Below, piece after piece: positions 8,490 through 18,988 of a DNA stretch of 63,079 nucleotides (positions within the stretch are counted from its first letter, which is position 1; each line of letters opens with the position of its first letter). Origin of the DNA: Williamsia muralis NBRC 105860 (lineage in GTDB: Bacteria; Actinomycetota; Actinomycetes; Mycobacteriales; Mycobacteriaceae); assembly GCF_001598915.1 (NCBI RefSeq), contig NZ_BDAP01000012.1, positions 1 to 63,079 of the forward strand, written 5' to 3'. Below the pieces are notes generated by a model that saw nothing but the letters and a program-made list of their open reading frames with translations, made no database searches and was not told the origin of the DNA. Both the position numbers and the translations under genes were made by a program.

Positions 8490-9266
8490 TCATTTACCCC
8501 GATCGGCGATCGGATTGGTGAGGGTTCCGATGCCCTCGACCGTCACGCTCACCGTCTGGCCGGCGTTCATGGGGCCGATACCTTCTGGGGTGCCCGTCAG
8601 GATGACGTCGCCCGGGAGCAGGGTCATCACCGCGCTGATCCACTCCACGATCTCACCCACGTCGTGGAGCATCAGACTGGTCCGACTGCGCTGCCTCACC
8701 TCGCCGTCGAGTTCTGTGCGGATCTCGAGATCGCTTGGGTCGAGCTCGGTTTCGATCCATGGGCCGAGAGGACAGAACGTGTCGTGCCCCTTACCGCGGG
8801 TCCACTGACCGTCGGCCTTCTGCTGGTCGCGAGCAGTCACATCGTTGCCGACCGTGTAACCGAGGATGACGTCTTTGGCGGCAGAGGCCTTCACATCACG
8901 GCACGGTCGCCCGATGACAACGGCCAGCTCGCCCTCGTAGTCGACCCGCTCCGACGACTTGGGTCGCAGAATGGGCACCTGGGGACCGATGATCGACGTG
9001 TTCGGCTTGATGAAGATGACCGGGTTCGCCGGCACTTCCGTCTCCATCTCCGCCGCGTGCGCGGCGTAGTTCTTACCGATGCAGATCACTTTGCTGGCAA
9101 GGATGGGCGCCAACAGCCTGGTGTCGGCCAGTTGCCAGCTGCGGCCCGTGAACGTGGGTGTGCCGAAGGGATGCTCGGCGATCTCGCGGGCGGTGGCATC
9201 ACCGCCTTCTCCCTCGATACTGACAAAGGCAACCCCGTCGGGGCTCGCAATTCGACCTAGACGCAT
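8490..9266 (-). CDS. Fumarylacetoacetate hydrolase-family protein
   Basis: A 258-aa enzyme of the FAH / 2-hydroxyhepta-2,4-diene-1,7-dioate isomerase family. Conserved parts are KVICIGKNYAAHAAEME, FIKPNTSIIGP and the metal-ligand segment VDYEGELAVVIGR, then GNDVTARD and the C-terminal GDVILTGTPEGIGP. The start is ATG 9266 (MRLGRIASPDG), 7 nt after a TAGTGT -10 hexamer. The longer open frame upstream is not protein-like. Family members act on aromatic ring-cleavage products or decarboxylate oxaloacetate; the substrate here is not determined. The gene matches Rv2993c beside gltX. Confidence 0.9.
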   Translation of the reverse strand: MRLGRIASPDGVAFVSIEGEGGDATAREIAEHPFGTPTFTGRSWQLADTRLLAPILASKVICIGKNYAAHAAEMETEVPANPVIFIKPNTSIIGPQVPILRPKSSERVDYEGELAVVIGRPCRDVKASAAKDVILGYTVGNDVTARDQQKADGQWTRGKGHDTFCPLGPWIETELDPSDLEIRTELDGEVRQRSRTSLMLHDVGEIVEWISAVMTLLPGDVILTGTPEGIGPMNAGQTVSVTVEGIGTLTNPIADRGK

Positions 9267-9273
9267 GGTCGCC

Positions 9274-9279
9274 ACACTA
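9274..9279 (-). promoter_or_regulatory. -10 hexamer, leaderless start of the FAH-family gene
   Basis: TAGTGT on the reverse strand lies 7 nt before ATG 9266. It decides the start against a long upstream open frame. Confidence 0.6.
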
Positions 9280-9386
9280 TCGCACCGGCGCCGTCTCACA
9301 GGGCGGGAGCCGGGTTGGTTGCATTCCCTAAGTGTTTTAGAATGTGGACTATAAGTTTCATATGTTGAGATCGATGGAGGTGTGCG

Positions 9387-10628
9387 GTGCCTACGGAAAC
9401 CAGACGTCGGGCGATGCTCGCCGCTTCCTTGACGGCAGCAATGGCAACCACGTGCGTGGTCAGTGGAATAGCTTTCCTGATCCCGGAGCTGCACCGGTCC
9501 GAGGGGATGTCGCTGACGGCCGCCTCGACCCTTGCCGCGGTCCCCATGGTCGGCCTGCTGCTCGCGACCATTGCGTGGGGCGTTGCACTGGACCGCTTCG
9601 GTGAACGTCGCATCTTGCTGCTGTCGCTGACGTTGACCGTCGCGGCAACCGGATCCGCCTGCCTGGCCAACGCTTTGGAAGCGCCGACCGTGATCCTCGG
9701 CGCGTGTCTACTGGTCGCGGGAATCACTTCGGCGGCGACCAACGGCGCCGGCGGGCGCATCGTCGTCGGATGGTTTCCTCCCGATCGCCGGGGCACCGCG
9801 ATGGGGGTCCGGCAGATGGCGCAGCCGTTGGGCATCGGGGTCTGCGCGTTGACGATCCCCGTACTCGCCGAAACCTTCGGCGTCACCGCAGGTTTGGCTG
9901 TTCCTCTGGTGGTCACAACATTGGCGGCCGTATTCGTGGCAGTAGTCATCGCGGACCCGCCCCGTGAGACCAAGGCGGACGGATCCGCGGTCGAGTCCCC
10001 GAATCCCTATCGTGGGAGCAGTTTTCTGCCGCGAGTACACGGCGTCAGCATCCTGCTGTCGATCCCGCAGGGGATGTTGTGGACCTTCGTCCCGGCGTGG
10101 CTCATCGTGCAACACGAATGGTCAGCCCTCAGCGCCGGGATACTGGTGACGATCAGCCAGGTACTCGGCGCATTCGGTCGCATCGCCGCCGGGCGGTGGT
10201 CGGACTCGTGGGGGTCGCGGACCAAACCCATTCGGCTGATCGCCGTCGGCGCGGCTGCCTCGGTTGGCTTGCTCGCGTTCACGGACTGGCTCGACAGCCC
10301 GACCGCAGCCATCGTCATGGTTGTCGCGAGCGTGATCACCGTGGCGGACAACGGGTTGGCCTTCACCGCCATCGCCGAATTCGCGGGTCCCGGGTGGAGC
10401 GGGCGCGGACTCGCGATCCAGAACACCGGCCAGTATCTCTGGATGGCTGGATCCACTCCCCTGTTCGGAATGGCGATCGGCGCCTTCGGCTATCCGGCGG
10501 CCTTCTTGATCTCCGCGGCCGCGCCGGCCATCGCGATCGGCTTGGTCCCGGCCGACGAAGAGCCACCAAACAAATCCGCTCCACCTACTTTCGTTCGCAC
10601 CGCTTGCGACGGGAGCGAACAGAAGTAG
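9387..10628 (+). CDS. Major facilitator superfamily transporter
   Basis: Membrane transporter of 413 aa with about twelve hydrophobic segments. An MFS loop lies between segments 2 and 3 (ALDRFGERRILLL) and is echoed in the second half (GRIAAGRWSDSWGSRTK). The GTG at 9387 follows GGAGGTG. The upstream 60 nt are unusually AT-rich and contain a possible TAGAAT -10. The last ~20 codons and the TAG stop lie inside a long inverted repeat shared with the leuB 3' side. The position matches Rv2994. The substrate is unknown; the fold fits NarK/OFA-type anion or drug exporters. Confidence 0.9.
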   Translation: MPTETRRRAMLAASLTAAMATTCVVSGIAFLIPELHRSEGMSLTAASTLAAVPMVGLLLATIAWGVALDRFGERRILLLSLTLTVAATGSACLANALEAPTVILGACLLVAGITSAATNGAGGRIVVGWFPPDRRGTAMGVRQMAQPLGIGVCALTIPVLAETFGVTAGLAVPLVVTTLAAVFVAVVIADPPRETKADGSAVESPNPYRGSSFLPRVHGVSILLSIPQGMLWTFVPAWLIVQHEWSALSAGILVTISQVLGAFGRIAAGRWSDSWGSRTKPIRLIAVGAAASVGLLAFTDWLDSPTAAIVMVVASVITVADNGLAFTAIAEFAGPGWSGRGLAIQNTGQYLWMAGSTPLFGMAIGAFGYPAAFLISAAAPAIAIGLVPADEEPPNKSAPPTFVRTACDGSEQK

Positions 10629-10641
10629 GTGGAGCGGATTT
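10572..10641. terminator. Long inverted repeat ending both the MFS gene and leuB
   Basis: The arms AAATCCGCTCCACCTACTT (10572-10590) and its exact complement (10623-10641) make a 19-bp perfect stem. A further 6-bp GTTCGC/GCGAAC stem lies inside, around a 16-nt loop. It sits between convergent genes and overlaps the MFS stop codon. It should terminate both transcripts, and it may also be a mobile palindromic repeat. Confidence 0.75.
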
Positions 10642-10656
10642 TCGGAAGTATCCGAT

Positions 10657-11670
10657 TCAGCCGAGTGCAGCCTTGATCCGGGTCCCGACCTCGTCGGTGG
10701 TCACCGGCTGATCGCCGCGTCCCGCGAGGTCGGCAGCGACCGCTTGGTCGATGCGGTCGGCTTCGGCGTCGTGACCGAGATGGCGCAGCAGCAGTCCCAC
10801 CGACAAGATGGCAGCCGTCGGATCGGCCTTGCCCTGCCCGGCGATGTCGGGTGCGCTGCCGTGAACCGGCTCGAACATCGACGGATTGGTACCGGTGGCA
10901 TCGATGTTGCCGGACGCCGCCAAACCGATACCGCCACTGACCGCCGCGGCGATGTCGGTGATGATGTCGCCGAACAAGTTGTCGGTGACGATGACGTCGT
11001 AGCGCGACGGGTTGGTGACCATGTAGATGGTTGCCGCGTCGATGTGGTTGTAATCGACCGTCACTTCCGGGAACTCGGCCGCGACCTCGCCGACGGTGCG
11101 CTTCCACAGCGACCCGGCGAAGGTCAGCACGTTCGTCTTGTGGATCAGGGTGAGGTGCTTACGGCGTGCCTGCGCACGCGAGAAAGCATCTCGGACAACA
11201 CGTTCGACGCCGAAGCGAGTGTTGACACTGACCTCCGTGGCGACCTCGTTGGGGGTGCCCACACGGATCGCGCCACCGTTTCCGGTGTACGGACCCTCGG
11301 TGCCCTCCCGTACCACCACGAAGTCGATGTCAGGATTGCCGGCCAGCGGCGAACGCACGCCCGGGAACAGCTTGCTGGGGCGCAGGTTCACGTGGTGATC
11401 GAGCGCAAATCGCATCTTCAGCAGCAGCCCGCGCTCGAGGATGCCCGGCGTCACCGACGGATCCCCGATCGCACCGAGAAGGATCGCGTCGTGTTCGCGA
11501 ATGGCGGCGAGGTCGCTGTCCGTGAGCAGTTCGCCCGTGCGGTGGTAGCGCTGGGCGCCGAGGTCGAACTCCGTCTTCTCGACACCCGGAAGCACCTGAT
11601 CGAGAACGGCCAGCGCCTGCCCGACGACCTCGGGTCCGATGCCGTCTCCCGCGATGACAGCCAGTTTCAC
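10657..11670 (-). CDS. leuB: 3-isopropylmalate dehydrogenase
   Basis: NAD-dependent oxidative decarboxylation of 3-isopropylmalate, the third step of leucine synthesis. The 337-aa protein is full length. It has the N-terminal [11 protein letters not shown], the substrate/metal loop with [14 protein letters not shown], and the metal site [21 protein letters not shown]. Near the C-terminus is [19 protein letters not shown]. The ATG overlaps the serA stop by 4 nt (ATGA), so leuB is translated from a serA-leuB message. In Corynebacterium leuB is an LtbR target; no such site is evident here. Confidence 0.96.
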   Translation of the reverse strand: MKLAVIAGDGIGPEVVGQALAVLDQVLPGVEKTEFDLGAQRYHRTGELLTDSDLAAIREHDAILLGAIGDPSVTPGILERGLLLKMRFALDHHVNLRPSKLFPGVRSPLAGNPDIDFVVVREGTEGPYTGNGGAIRVGTPNEVATEVSVNTRFGVERVVRDAFSRAQARRKHLTLIHKTNVLTFAGSLWKRTVGEVAAEFPEVTVDYNHIDAATIYMVTNPSRYDVIVTDNLFGDIITDIAAAVSGGIGLAASGNIDATGTNPSMFEPVHGSAPDIAGQGKADPTAAILSVGLLLRHLGHDAEADRIDQAVAADLAGRGDQPVTTDEVGTRIKAALG

Positions 11671-13262
11671 GACAGGTCCACCTGCTCGATGAGGGTGGCG
11701 TCGACGGCCTCGCCGATGGCCTCGACGACAGCTGCCGGAACTTCCTGGCTGACACGGAGCAGGATGGTTGCGCCTTCACCCTCGGCGTCCTGGGAGAGGC
11801 CGGCAGCCTGGATGTCGATACCGGCGTTGCCCAGCAGCGTGCCGATCTTGCCGAGCGATCCGGGCTTGTCGCCGTAGGCGACAACGAGGTTGCGGCCTTC
11901 GGCACGCAGGTCGAAGTTGCGGCCGTTGATGTTGACGACCTTCTCGACCTCGGCCGGACCCGAGAGGGTGCCGGCCACGTTCAGCACGGTGCCGTCGCCG
12001 AACACAGCGCGCAGGTCGACCAGGTTCCGGTGGTTCGGGCTCTCGGACGCGGTGGTGACCTCGGATGTCACGCCGCGCTCTGCGGCCAGAGCCGGAGCGT
12101 TCACGAACGTGACCGGCTCCTCGATGACCGCCGAGAACAACCCGCGCAGCGCGGACAGTCCGAGGACGTCCACGTTCTTGACGGCGATCTCGCCGCGTAC
12201 GTCGACGGTGAGGTTGGCCGGAACCTGACCGGACAGCGCGCCGACGAGGACGCCGAGCTTGCGCACCAGTTCGAGCCACGGCGCGACCTCATCGTCGACA
12301 GACCCGCCCGTGATGTTGACTGCGTCGGGAACGAAATGGCCGGCCAGGGCCAACCGAACACTCTTGGCGACGTCGGTGCCTGCACGGTCCTGGGCCTCCG
12401 AGGTGGACGCACCGAGGTGCGGGGTGACGACGACCTGCGGCAGCTCGAACAGCGGCGAATCGGTGCACGGCTCGGTGGCGTACACGTCGAGCCCGGCAGC
12501 GAAGACCTGACCGGACGCGATGGCGTCGGCAAGAGCCTGCTCGTCGATCAGACCGCCACGGGCAGCGTTGACCACGATGACGCCCTTCTTGGTACGGGCC
12601 AGCTGCTCGGCGCCGATCAGTCCGAGGGTCTCCGGCGTCTTGGGCAGGTGCACCGAGAACATGTCGGCACGCTCGAGCAGTTCATCGAGGCTGACGAGTT
12701 CGATGCCGAGCTGAGCGGCGCGAGCCGGGGACACGTAGGGGTCGTACGCGATGATGTTGGTCTCGAAGGCCGCGAGGCGCTGCGCGAACAGCTGTCCGAT
12801 CCGGCCGAGCCCGACGACACCGACGGTTTTGCCGAAGATCTCCACGCCGTTAAAGCTCGACCGCTTCCATTCGTGCTGACGCAGCGTCGCATCGGCTGCG
12901 GGGATCTGTCGGGCCGCGGACAGCAGCAGGCTGACTGCGTGCTCTGCGGCGGTGTGGATGTTCGAGGTCGGCGCATTGACGACCATGACACCGCGTTCGG
13001 TGGCAGCCGGCACGTCCACGTTGTCCAGGCCCACTCCAGCGCGGGCGACGATCTTCAGATTGGGGCCGGCGGCCAGGACCTCGGCATCAACCTGAGTGGC
13101 CGATCGGACCAGGATCGCATCGGCGTCCTTGACGGCTTCGAGCAATTTGGGACGATCCGGGCCGTCGACCCAGCGCACCTCGACATCCTCACCCAGTGCA
13201 GTAACGGTGGACTGGGCCAATTTGTCGGCGATCAGGACGACTGGGCGGCCGGTGGGACTCAC
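11667..13262 (-). CDS. serA: D-3-phosphoglycerate dehydrogenase
   Basis: First step of serine synthesis: NAD-dependent oxidation of 3-phosphoglycerate. The 531-aa length fits the long mycobacterial SerA1 type. It has a substrate domain and a Rossmann domain with [20 protein letters not shown] at about residues 145-165. The catalytic region has [13 protein letters not shown] and the [14 protein letters not shown] His. An ASB intervening domain follows, then a C-terminal ACT domain ([21 protein letters not shown]) that senses serine. The GTG at 13262 is chosen for the AGGAG site upstream. Rv2996c is the counterpart. Confidence 0.96.
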   Translation of the reverse strand: MSPTGRPVVLIADKLAQSTVTALGEDVEVRWVDGPDRPKLLEAVKDADAILVRSATQVDAEVLAAGPNLKIVARAGVGLDNVDVPAATERGVMVVNAPTSNIHTAAEHAVSLLLSAARQIPAADATLRQHEWKRSSFNGVEIFGKTVGVVGLGRIGQLFAQRLAAFETNIIAYDPYVSPARAAQLGIELVSLDELLERADMFSVHLPKTPETLGLIGAEQLARTKKGVIVVNAARGGLIDEQALADAIASGQVFAAGLDVYATEPCTDSPLFELPQVVVTPHLGASTSEAQDRAGTDVAKSVRLALAGHFVPDAVNITGGSVDDEVAPWLELVRKLGVLVGALSGQVPANLTVDVRGEIAVKNVDVLGLSALRGLFSAVIEEPVTFVNAPALAAERGVTSEVTTASESPNHRNLVDLRAVFGDGTVLNVAGTLSGPAEVEKVVNINGRNFDLRAEGRNLVVAYGDKPGSLGKIGTLLGNAGIDIQAAGLSQDAEGEGATILLRVSQEVPAAVVEAIGEAVDATLIEQVDLS

Positions 13263-13519
13263 GGTGATTTTCTCCTGGTGTCGGGCCGCGCCCGGTGCTC
13301 TACCGGGAGCAAACTCAGTTGGCAACTCCAGCGATCAGCTTAGAGGCCCTCTCCTGCGGATTTCCCGCGGGTGGGTAGACCGACAAGCATCCGACCTGCG
13401 CGATTAAAGGATCTTCATTCGCGTGCAGGCAATCTAGCTCCCTGTGACTTGCGTTACGGTTATATTGCATCCGGGCGGGGGGCGCTCAGGTGGCCCGCAC
13501 ACACGATTGGGGAATCGAA

Positions 13520-14182
13520 ATGTTCAGGAAACTGCTCGCCGTCTGCGCTGCGATCGCAATGGCCGCACTCGTGCTGGTGGGGGCCGGCACGGCGAGCGCG
13601 GATCCCGCCAAGGTCACCCTCGGAGGCGGGTCGGGAATCCTCATCCTCACCGGGGGCAACACCGCAGCCGCGTGCACCCTCACCACCATCGGCACCGACA
13701 ACCGGGGCGACCTCTACGGGCTGACGGCGGCACACTGCGGCGAGGGCGGCCAGCGGGTCATCTCCGAACAGTTCCAGAACCGGGGTCTACTCGGCCGCAT
13801 CGCGTTCTCCAACCACAAACTCGACTACGCCATCATCAAGTTCGACAACACCAAGGTGACCCCCACCCGCACGGTCGGCAGTGTCACCATCCGCGGCGTC
13901 CAGACCACTCCCCCGGCAGTCGGCAGCATCGCCTGCAAGGAAGGCCGCACCACCGGCAACACCTGTGGCATCACCTGGTTCTCCAACGGCACCGAACACA
14001 TCAGCCAGATCTGCGTTGTCGAAGGCGATTCCGGAAGCCCCGTTGTGGTCGGCGACAGGCTCATCGGCATGGTCAACGCCTACTACTTCGTAGGGTGCAT
14101 CGGGCCGGAGACCGGCACCAACATCAAGGCGCTCCTCGATGACATGCCCAAGCGGGGCGTCGAGGGTTTCAGAGTGTTCTGA
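13520..14182 (+). CDS. Secreted trypsin-like (S1) serine protease
   Basis: A 220-aa exported protein. A signal peptide covers about residues 1-29 (MFRKLLAVCAAIAMAALVLV, then GTASA-D). The mature part has the chymotrypsin-fold triad: His in LTAAHCG, Asp in LDYAIIKF, Ser in EGDSGSPVVV. Four or more cysteines suggest disulfides. The start is ATG 13520 after GGGGAA; a longer frame opens 10 codons earlier. A TATATT hexamer at 13461 could be its -10. There is no propeptide of streptogrisin type, so activation is unclear. It is not at this locus in M. tuberculosis as I recall it. Confidence 0.85.
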   Translation: MFRKLLAVCAAIAMAALVLVGAGTASADPAKVTLGGGSGILILTGGNTAAACTLTTIGTDNRGDLYGLTAAHCGEGGQRVISEQFQNRGLLGRIAFSNHKLDYAIIKFDNTKVTPTRTVGSVTIRGVQTTPPAVGSIACKEGRTTGNTCGITWFSNGTEHISQICVVEGDSGSPVVVGDRLIGMVNAYYFVGCIGPETGTNIKALLDDMPKRGVEGFRVF

Positions 14183-14415
14183 GCCATCTGCTCGCTGCGC
14201 TCGCTATCGGTTGGCGCCAATTAGCCTTTCGCTCACTCAGCTGTCCCCCACTCAGCTCTTCGTCTCACCAGCTGTGTCTTTGGCTCGCTGGCGCTCGCGT
14301 GCGGGCGGCCCTTTCTCGCGCCGTCTTCCCTCGTCGACTCGGTCGCTGCGCTCCCTCGCTCCTCAGTCCAGACGACGCGGGCCGCCCGCGTTGTGGTCGA
14401 GATCGCGACAAATGC
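14183..14415. repeat. Pyrimidine-rich intergenic stretch with short repeats and an inverted repeat
   Basis: About 230 nt without a gene between the protease and the ilvC terminator. The forward strand is strongly C/T-rich, with recurring CTCGCTGCGCTC, CTCACTCAGCT and GCTCGCTGGCGCTCG words. Near its right end GCGGGCGGCC (14301-14310) and GGCCGCCCGC (14380-14389) form a 10-bp inverted repeat around about 70 nt. No coding potential is visible. Confidence 0.5.
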
Positions 14416-14458
14416 ACAACAAACAAACCCCGGACCAAAGTGGCCCGGGGCTTGTTGT
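14416..14458 (-). terminator. Terminator of the ilvBNC operon
   Basis: A hairpin just after the ilvC stop. The CCCCGG/CCGGGG core is extended by ACAACAA/TTGTTGT arms with a small bulge on one side. It reads as the end of the reverse-strand ilvBNC transcript, although the following T-run is short. Confidence 0.65.
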
Positions 14459-14473
14459 GAAAGCTACTGCGTA

Positions 14474-15520
<1,047 letters not shown>

Positions 15521-15616
15521 TCATTGGCCAGGGACTAGTTCTTTATTCGACTCGAACTTCTGGTGTGGTGCCGAACTCGGCCCGAGAGACGAGCCGAGCG
15601 CGTTCCGGCGAACGCC

Positions 15617-16120
15617 TCAGCGTGCCGCCGACATGCTCTTCGGACCTCGACCGAGCGCGACGATGCCCGACTGGGCGATCTCGCGGATGCCGTACGGATC
15701 AAGCATTTTCAGCAGTGCCTCGAGCTTGTCGGGAGTACCGGTCGCCTCGACGGTGATCGATTCCGGCGAGACGTCGATGACCTTCGCCCGGAACAGGTTG
15801 ACCACTTCGATCACCTCTCCGCGCGCCGACGCATCCGAGCGCACCTTGATCATCATGAGCTCGCGGGCCACGGAGGTGTCCGGGTCCTGCTCGACGATCT
15901 TGATCACGTTGATCAGCTTGTTGAGCTGCTTGGTGACCTGCTCGAGAGGGAAATCCTCGACCGCGACCATGATGGTCATCCGCGAGACACCTTTGAGTTC
16001 GGTGGCTCCCACAGCGAGGGACTCGATGTTGAACCCGCGGCGCGAGAACAGTGCCGAGACACGGGCCAGGACACCTGGACGGTCCTCGACGAGCACGCTG
16101 AGGGTGTGATGCGTCGTCAT
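15617..16120 (-). CDS. ilvN: Acetolactate synthase small (regulatory) subunit
   Basis: Regulatory subunit that binds valine and activates IlvB. It has 167 aa with an N-terminal ACT domain ([20 protein letters not shown], about residues 5-75) and a C-terminal ACT-like domain. Its ATG overlaps the ilvB stop by 4 nt, giving tight 1:1 translational coupling with the catalytic subunit. It corresponds to Rv3002c. Confidence 0.96.
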   Translation of the reverse strand: MTTHHTLSVLVEDRPGVLARVSALFSRRGFNIESLAVGATELKGVSRMTIMVAVEDFPLEQVTKQLNKLINVIKIVEQDPDTSVARELMMIKVRSDASARGEVIEVVNLFRAKVIDVSPESITVEATGTPDKLEALLKMLDPYGIREIAQSGIVALGRGPKSMSAAR

Positions 16121-18138
16121 TTCGTCTCGTCTTTCTCGTCACTGATCCGGGTGGTCTGCACCGATTCGACGCCGGCGATGTCTCCGCCTGCCATCGTCCG
16201 ATGGATCTCGGCGGGTTCGGTGGATGCGGCCTCGTCGTCGTCGAACAACGGCCGGATTCCGCGGGCCGCCATGATCTCGTCGTTGCCTGTGCCCGCCGCG
16301 ACCATGGGCCACACCTGGGCGTCGGCACCGACGACGAAGTCGATGACCACCGGACGATCGTTGATCGCACGCGCCTCGGCGAGCACGGCATCGACGTCTT
16401 CCTCGCGCTCACAACGCAATCCGACACAGCCGAGTGCTTCGGCGAGCTTCAGGAAGTCCGGGATGCGCACCGACGACTCGGAATGGTGAGTCGAGAGGTT
16501 GGTGTTGGAGTACCGCTCGTCGTAGAAGAGGGTCTGCCACTGCCGGACCATGCCCAGATTGCCGTTGTTGATGACGGCGACCTTGATGGGGATGCCCTCG
16601 ATGGCGCAGGTGGCCAGTTCCTGATTGGTCATCTGGAAACAGCCGTCGCCGTCGATGGCCCACACCTCGGTGTCGGGCATCCCGAGCTTGGCGCCCATGG
16701 CAGCCGGGACGGCGTAACCCATGGTGCCCAGTCCGCCCGAGTTCAGCCACGTACGCGGCTTCTCGTACGAGATGAACTGTGCGGCCCACATCTGGTGCTG
16801 TCCGACACCCGCGCAGTAGATCGCGTCCGGGCCGGCGGTCTTGCCGATCGCCGAGATCACGAACTCTGGCGACATCGAGCCGTCGGCCGGGCGGTCGTAG
16901 CTCAACGGGTAGGTGCGGCGGATGCCGTCGAGGTAGCTCCACCAGGTGCTCAGGTCCGGCGCAGCCGCGGTGGTCGCCCGCTCGTCACGGATGGCCTCGG
17001 TCAGCTCGGTGATCACCGCACGGCAATCGCCGACGATCGGCACGTCCGCGTGCCGGTTCTTGCCGATCTCGGCAGGGTCGATGTCGGCGTGGATGACCTT
17101 GGCATCGGGAGCGAACGAATCGAGCGCGCCGGTGACACGGTCGTCGAAGCGAGCGCCGAGGGTGATCAGCAGGTCGCTGCGCTGAAGGGCCGCGACCGCG
17201 GCAACCGTTCCGTGCATTCCGGGCATTCCGAGGTGCAGCTTGTGGCTGTCGGGGAACGCGCCGCGGGCCATGAGGGTGGTGACCACGGGAATACCGGTCA
17301 ATTCGGCCAGCTCGAGCAGCTCAGCAGAGGAGTCTGACTTGATGACCCCGCCGCCGACGTAGAGCACGGGTGAACGCGACGACGCGATCAGCCTGGCGGC
17401 TTCCCGGACCTGTTTGCCGTGAGGCTTGGTGACAGGACGGTAGCCGGGCAGATCGAGCTGCGGCGGCCACGAAAACGTGGTCTGGGCCTGCAACACATCT
17501 TTGGGGATGTCGACGAGAACCGCTCCGGGACGGCCACTTTCGGCGATGTGGAACGCTTCGGCCATCACCTTCGCGATCTCCGCACCACTGTTGACCAAGA
17601 AGTTGTGCTTCGTGATCGGCATGGTGATACCGGAGATGTCGGCTTCCTGGAAGGCGTCGGTACCGATCAGCGCGCGGCCGACCTGCCCGGTGATCGCGAC
17701 GATGGGCACCGAGTCCATCTGCGCGTCGGCCAGGGGCGTGACCAGGTTGGTGGCACCGGGACCGGAGGTCGCCATGCACACTCCGACGCGTCCGGTGGCC
17801 TGCGCGTAACCGGTGGCGGCGTGGCCGGCCCCCTGCTCGTGGCGGACCAGGACGTGGCGGACCTGCTTGGAGTCGAACAGTGGGTCGTAGACCGGGAGGA
17901 CCGCTCCGCCGGGAATGCCGAAGACCGCATCGACGCCGAGTTCCTCGAGGGCGCGCACTACTGCCTTGGCACCACTGACCCGCTCCGGTGCCACCGTTCG
18001 ACGGGGACCGGTTGCGGACGGGCCTACCGGCGAACCATTCCCTGGCGTACGCCGCGGGGCGACGGGCCCCTTGGCCTGCTGCGTTGTCTGACCACCGGGG
18101 TGGGACCCCGGCTGGGTGCGTGCTGCTGGTGCGCTCAC
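16117..18138 (-). CDS. ilvB: Acetolactate synthase large (catalytic) subunit
   Basis: Thiamine-diphosphate enzyme that condenses pyruvate with pyruvate or 2-oxobutyrate. The 673-aa product has the catalytic Glu in [18 protein letters not shown] and the FAD-binding middle domain. The ThDP motif runs from [14 protein letters not shown] to VAVINNGN. The start GTG 18138 follows GGGAAGG; an upstream in-frame ATG at 18165 lacks such a site. An unusual Pro/Gly/Thr-rich, probably disordered extension of about 50 residues precedes the enzyme core. It is expressed from a promoter with leader peptide and attenuator 60-215 nt upstream. Confidence 0.96.
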   Translation of the reverse strand: MSAPAARTQPGSHPGGQTTQQAKGPVAPRRTPGNGSPVGPSATGPRRTVAPERVSGAKAVVRALEELGVDAVFGIPGGAVLPVYDPLFDSKQVRHVLVRHEQGAGHAATGYAQATGRVGVCMATSGPGATNLVTPLADAQMDSVPIVAITGQVGRALIGTDAFQEADISGITMPITKHNFLVNSGAEIAKVMAEAFHIAESGRPGAVLVDIPKDVLQAQTTFSWPPQLDLPGYRPVTKPHGKQVREAARLIASSRSPVLYVGGGVIKSDSSAELLELAELTGIPVVTTLMARGAFPDSHKLHLGMPGMHGTVAAVAALQRSDLLITLGARFDDRVTGALDSFAPDAKVIHADIDPAEIGKNRHADVPIVGDCRAVITELTEAIRDERATTAAAPDLSTWWSYLDGIRRTYPLSYDRPADGSMSPEFVISAIGKTAGPDAIYCAGVGQHQMWAAQFISYEKPRTWLNSGGLGTMGYAVPAAMGAKLGMPDTEVWAIDGDGCFQMTNQELATCAIEGIPIKVAVINNGNLGMVRQWQTLFYDERYSNTNLSTHHSESSVRIPDFLKLAEALGCVGLRCEREEDVDAVLAEARAINDRPVVIDFVVGADAQVWPMVAAGTGNDEIMAARGIRPLFDDDEAASTEPAEIHRTMAGGDIAGVESVQTTRISDEKDETK

Positions 18139-18195
18139 TGCACCTTCCCTCTGTTCGGACACCACGGCCCTGGGCCGTATGCGTCGGTGGACAAC

Positions 18196-18228
18196 AAAAA
18201 ACCCCCGACAGCCGTTGCTGTGCGAGGG
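18196..18228 (-). terminator. Attenuator terminator of ilvBNC
   Basis: On the reverse strand, CCCTCGCACAGC and GCTGTCGGGGG form an 11-bp stem with one bulged C around an AACG loop, followed at once by TTTTTT. It lies between the leader peptide and ilvB, so read-through must be regulated for ilvB to be made. Confidence 0.85.
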
Positions 18229-18270
18229 TGGCGCGTCGATGCTTTGTGAGTACTCGTGGGAGATACCCGG

Positions 18271-18315
18271 TCAGGCGATGACGCGCCGGCCGAGTACGAG
18301 AATCTGTTTTTGCAT
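18271..18315 (-). CDS. ilvBNC leader peptide with a branched-chain codon run
   Basis: A 14-codon open frame reads MQKQILVLGRRVIA. It has six branched-chain residues (Ile, Leu, Val, Leu, then Val, Ile). It starts 11 nt after the -10 hexamer, so the 5' leader is only a few nt long. Segments inside it (GTACTCG and GGCGCGTC) are complementary to CGAGTAC and GACGCGCC between its stop and the terminator. This allows alternative pairings when ribosomes stall. The layout matches the ilvBNC attenuator known in Corynebacterium glutamicum. The peptide itself is expected to have no other role. Confidence 0.8.
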   Translation of the reverse strand: MQKQILVLGRRVIA

Positions 18316-18326
18316 CACAGTTAGCC

Positions 18327-18355
18327 AGGCTAGAACTGCGGATGCAGTGAGTCAA
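18327..18355 (-). promoter_or_regulatory. Promoter of the ilvBNC operon
   Basis: A near-consensus pair on the reverse strand: TTGACT (18350-18355), a 17-nt spacer, and TAGCCT (18327-18332). The start point should fall about 5 nt before the leader-peptide ATG. Confidence 0.8.
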
Positions 18356-18463
18356 ACTCCTTGAGATCCGATCCCACATCGTGGGACCGGATCAACGCCC
18401 AGGCTGCAGGGCTGTGTTCATCGCCGATTCCGTCTGCGTCTTCGGGGATGCCACAATGTCTCG

Positions 18464-18988
18464 GTGTCCGAGACCGAATCAATCGAGCTGCCCGCGGTGT
18501 TCCGCATCACTCCGGTCGCCTACTTTGCTGCGTTCATGATGGCGGTGACGTCGCTGGCCCTGGCGGGCGCATCGTTGCGCTATCTCGGCTGGACCCTGGT
18601 GGTCCCGATCCTGCTGGCCTTGTGGATCCATCGGCTGCGCACCATCGTCACCGAGGACGGGGTCACCGCCGTGAGTCTGCGGGGTCGCCGGTCGGCAACG
18701 TGGGACCAGATCGCCGGGCTGCAATTCCCCAAGTGGGGCGCCGTGCGTGCGATCCGGACCGACAAGTCCAAACTCGTGCTGCCCGCCATCACCTTCCGTG
18801 ACCTACCCCGCCTGTCGGCGGCCAGCCGCGGACGCATACCCGACCCCTACGCGATCGACAGCCCCGAGCAGGAACGGATAGCCGAGGTCGAGGAGCCCAC
18901 GCCCGAGTCGACCTCGTCGACCGATGGCACCATCTCCGACAACGATGGACAGTCCGGCACCAAACCCGGCGAGGGTACGACCACCTGA
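18464..18988 (+). CDS. PH domain-containing membrane protein (CFP-6-like)
   Basis: A 174-aa protein with two hydrophobic segments near the N-terminus (about residues 18-52, VAYFAAFMMAVTSLALAGAS, then WTLVVPILLALW). A bacterial PH-like domain follows (LRTIVTEDGVTAVSLRGRRSATWDQIAGLQF). The last 50 residues are acidic and Ser/Thr-rich, likely disordered. The start is the GTG at 18464 (MSETESIELPA). The position and type match Rv3004, known as low-molecular-weight antigen CFP-6. The molecular role is unknown. Confidence 0.85.
   Translation: MSETESIELPAVFRITPVAYFAAFMMAVTSLALAGASLRYLGWTLVVPILLALWIHRLRTIVTEDGVTAVSLRGRRSATWDQIAGLQFPKWGAVRAIRTDKSKLVLPAITFRDLPRLSAASRGRIPDPYAIDSPEQERIAEVEEPTPESTSSTDGTISDNDGQSGTKPGEGTTT

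Noticed and set aside
10744-13343. Long open frames on the forward strand opposite leuB and serA
   Set aside because: They are antisense by-products of GC-rich codon usage: no family motifs, poor composition, no ribosome sites, and the reverse strand encodes complete recognised enzymes.
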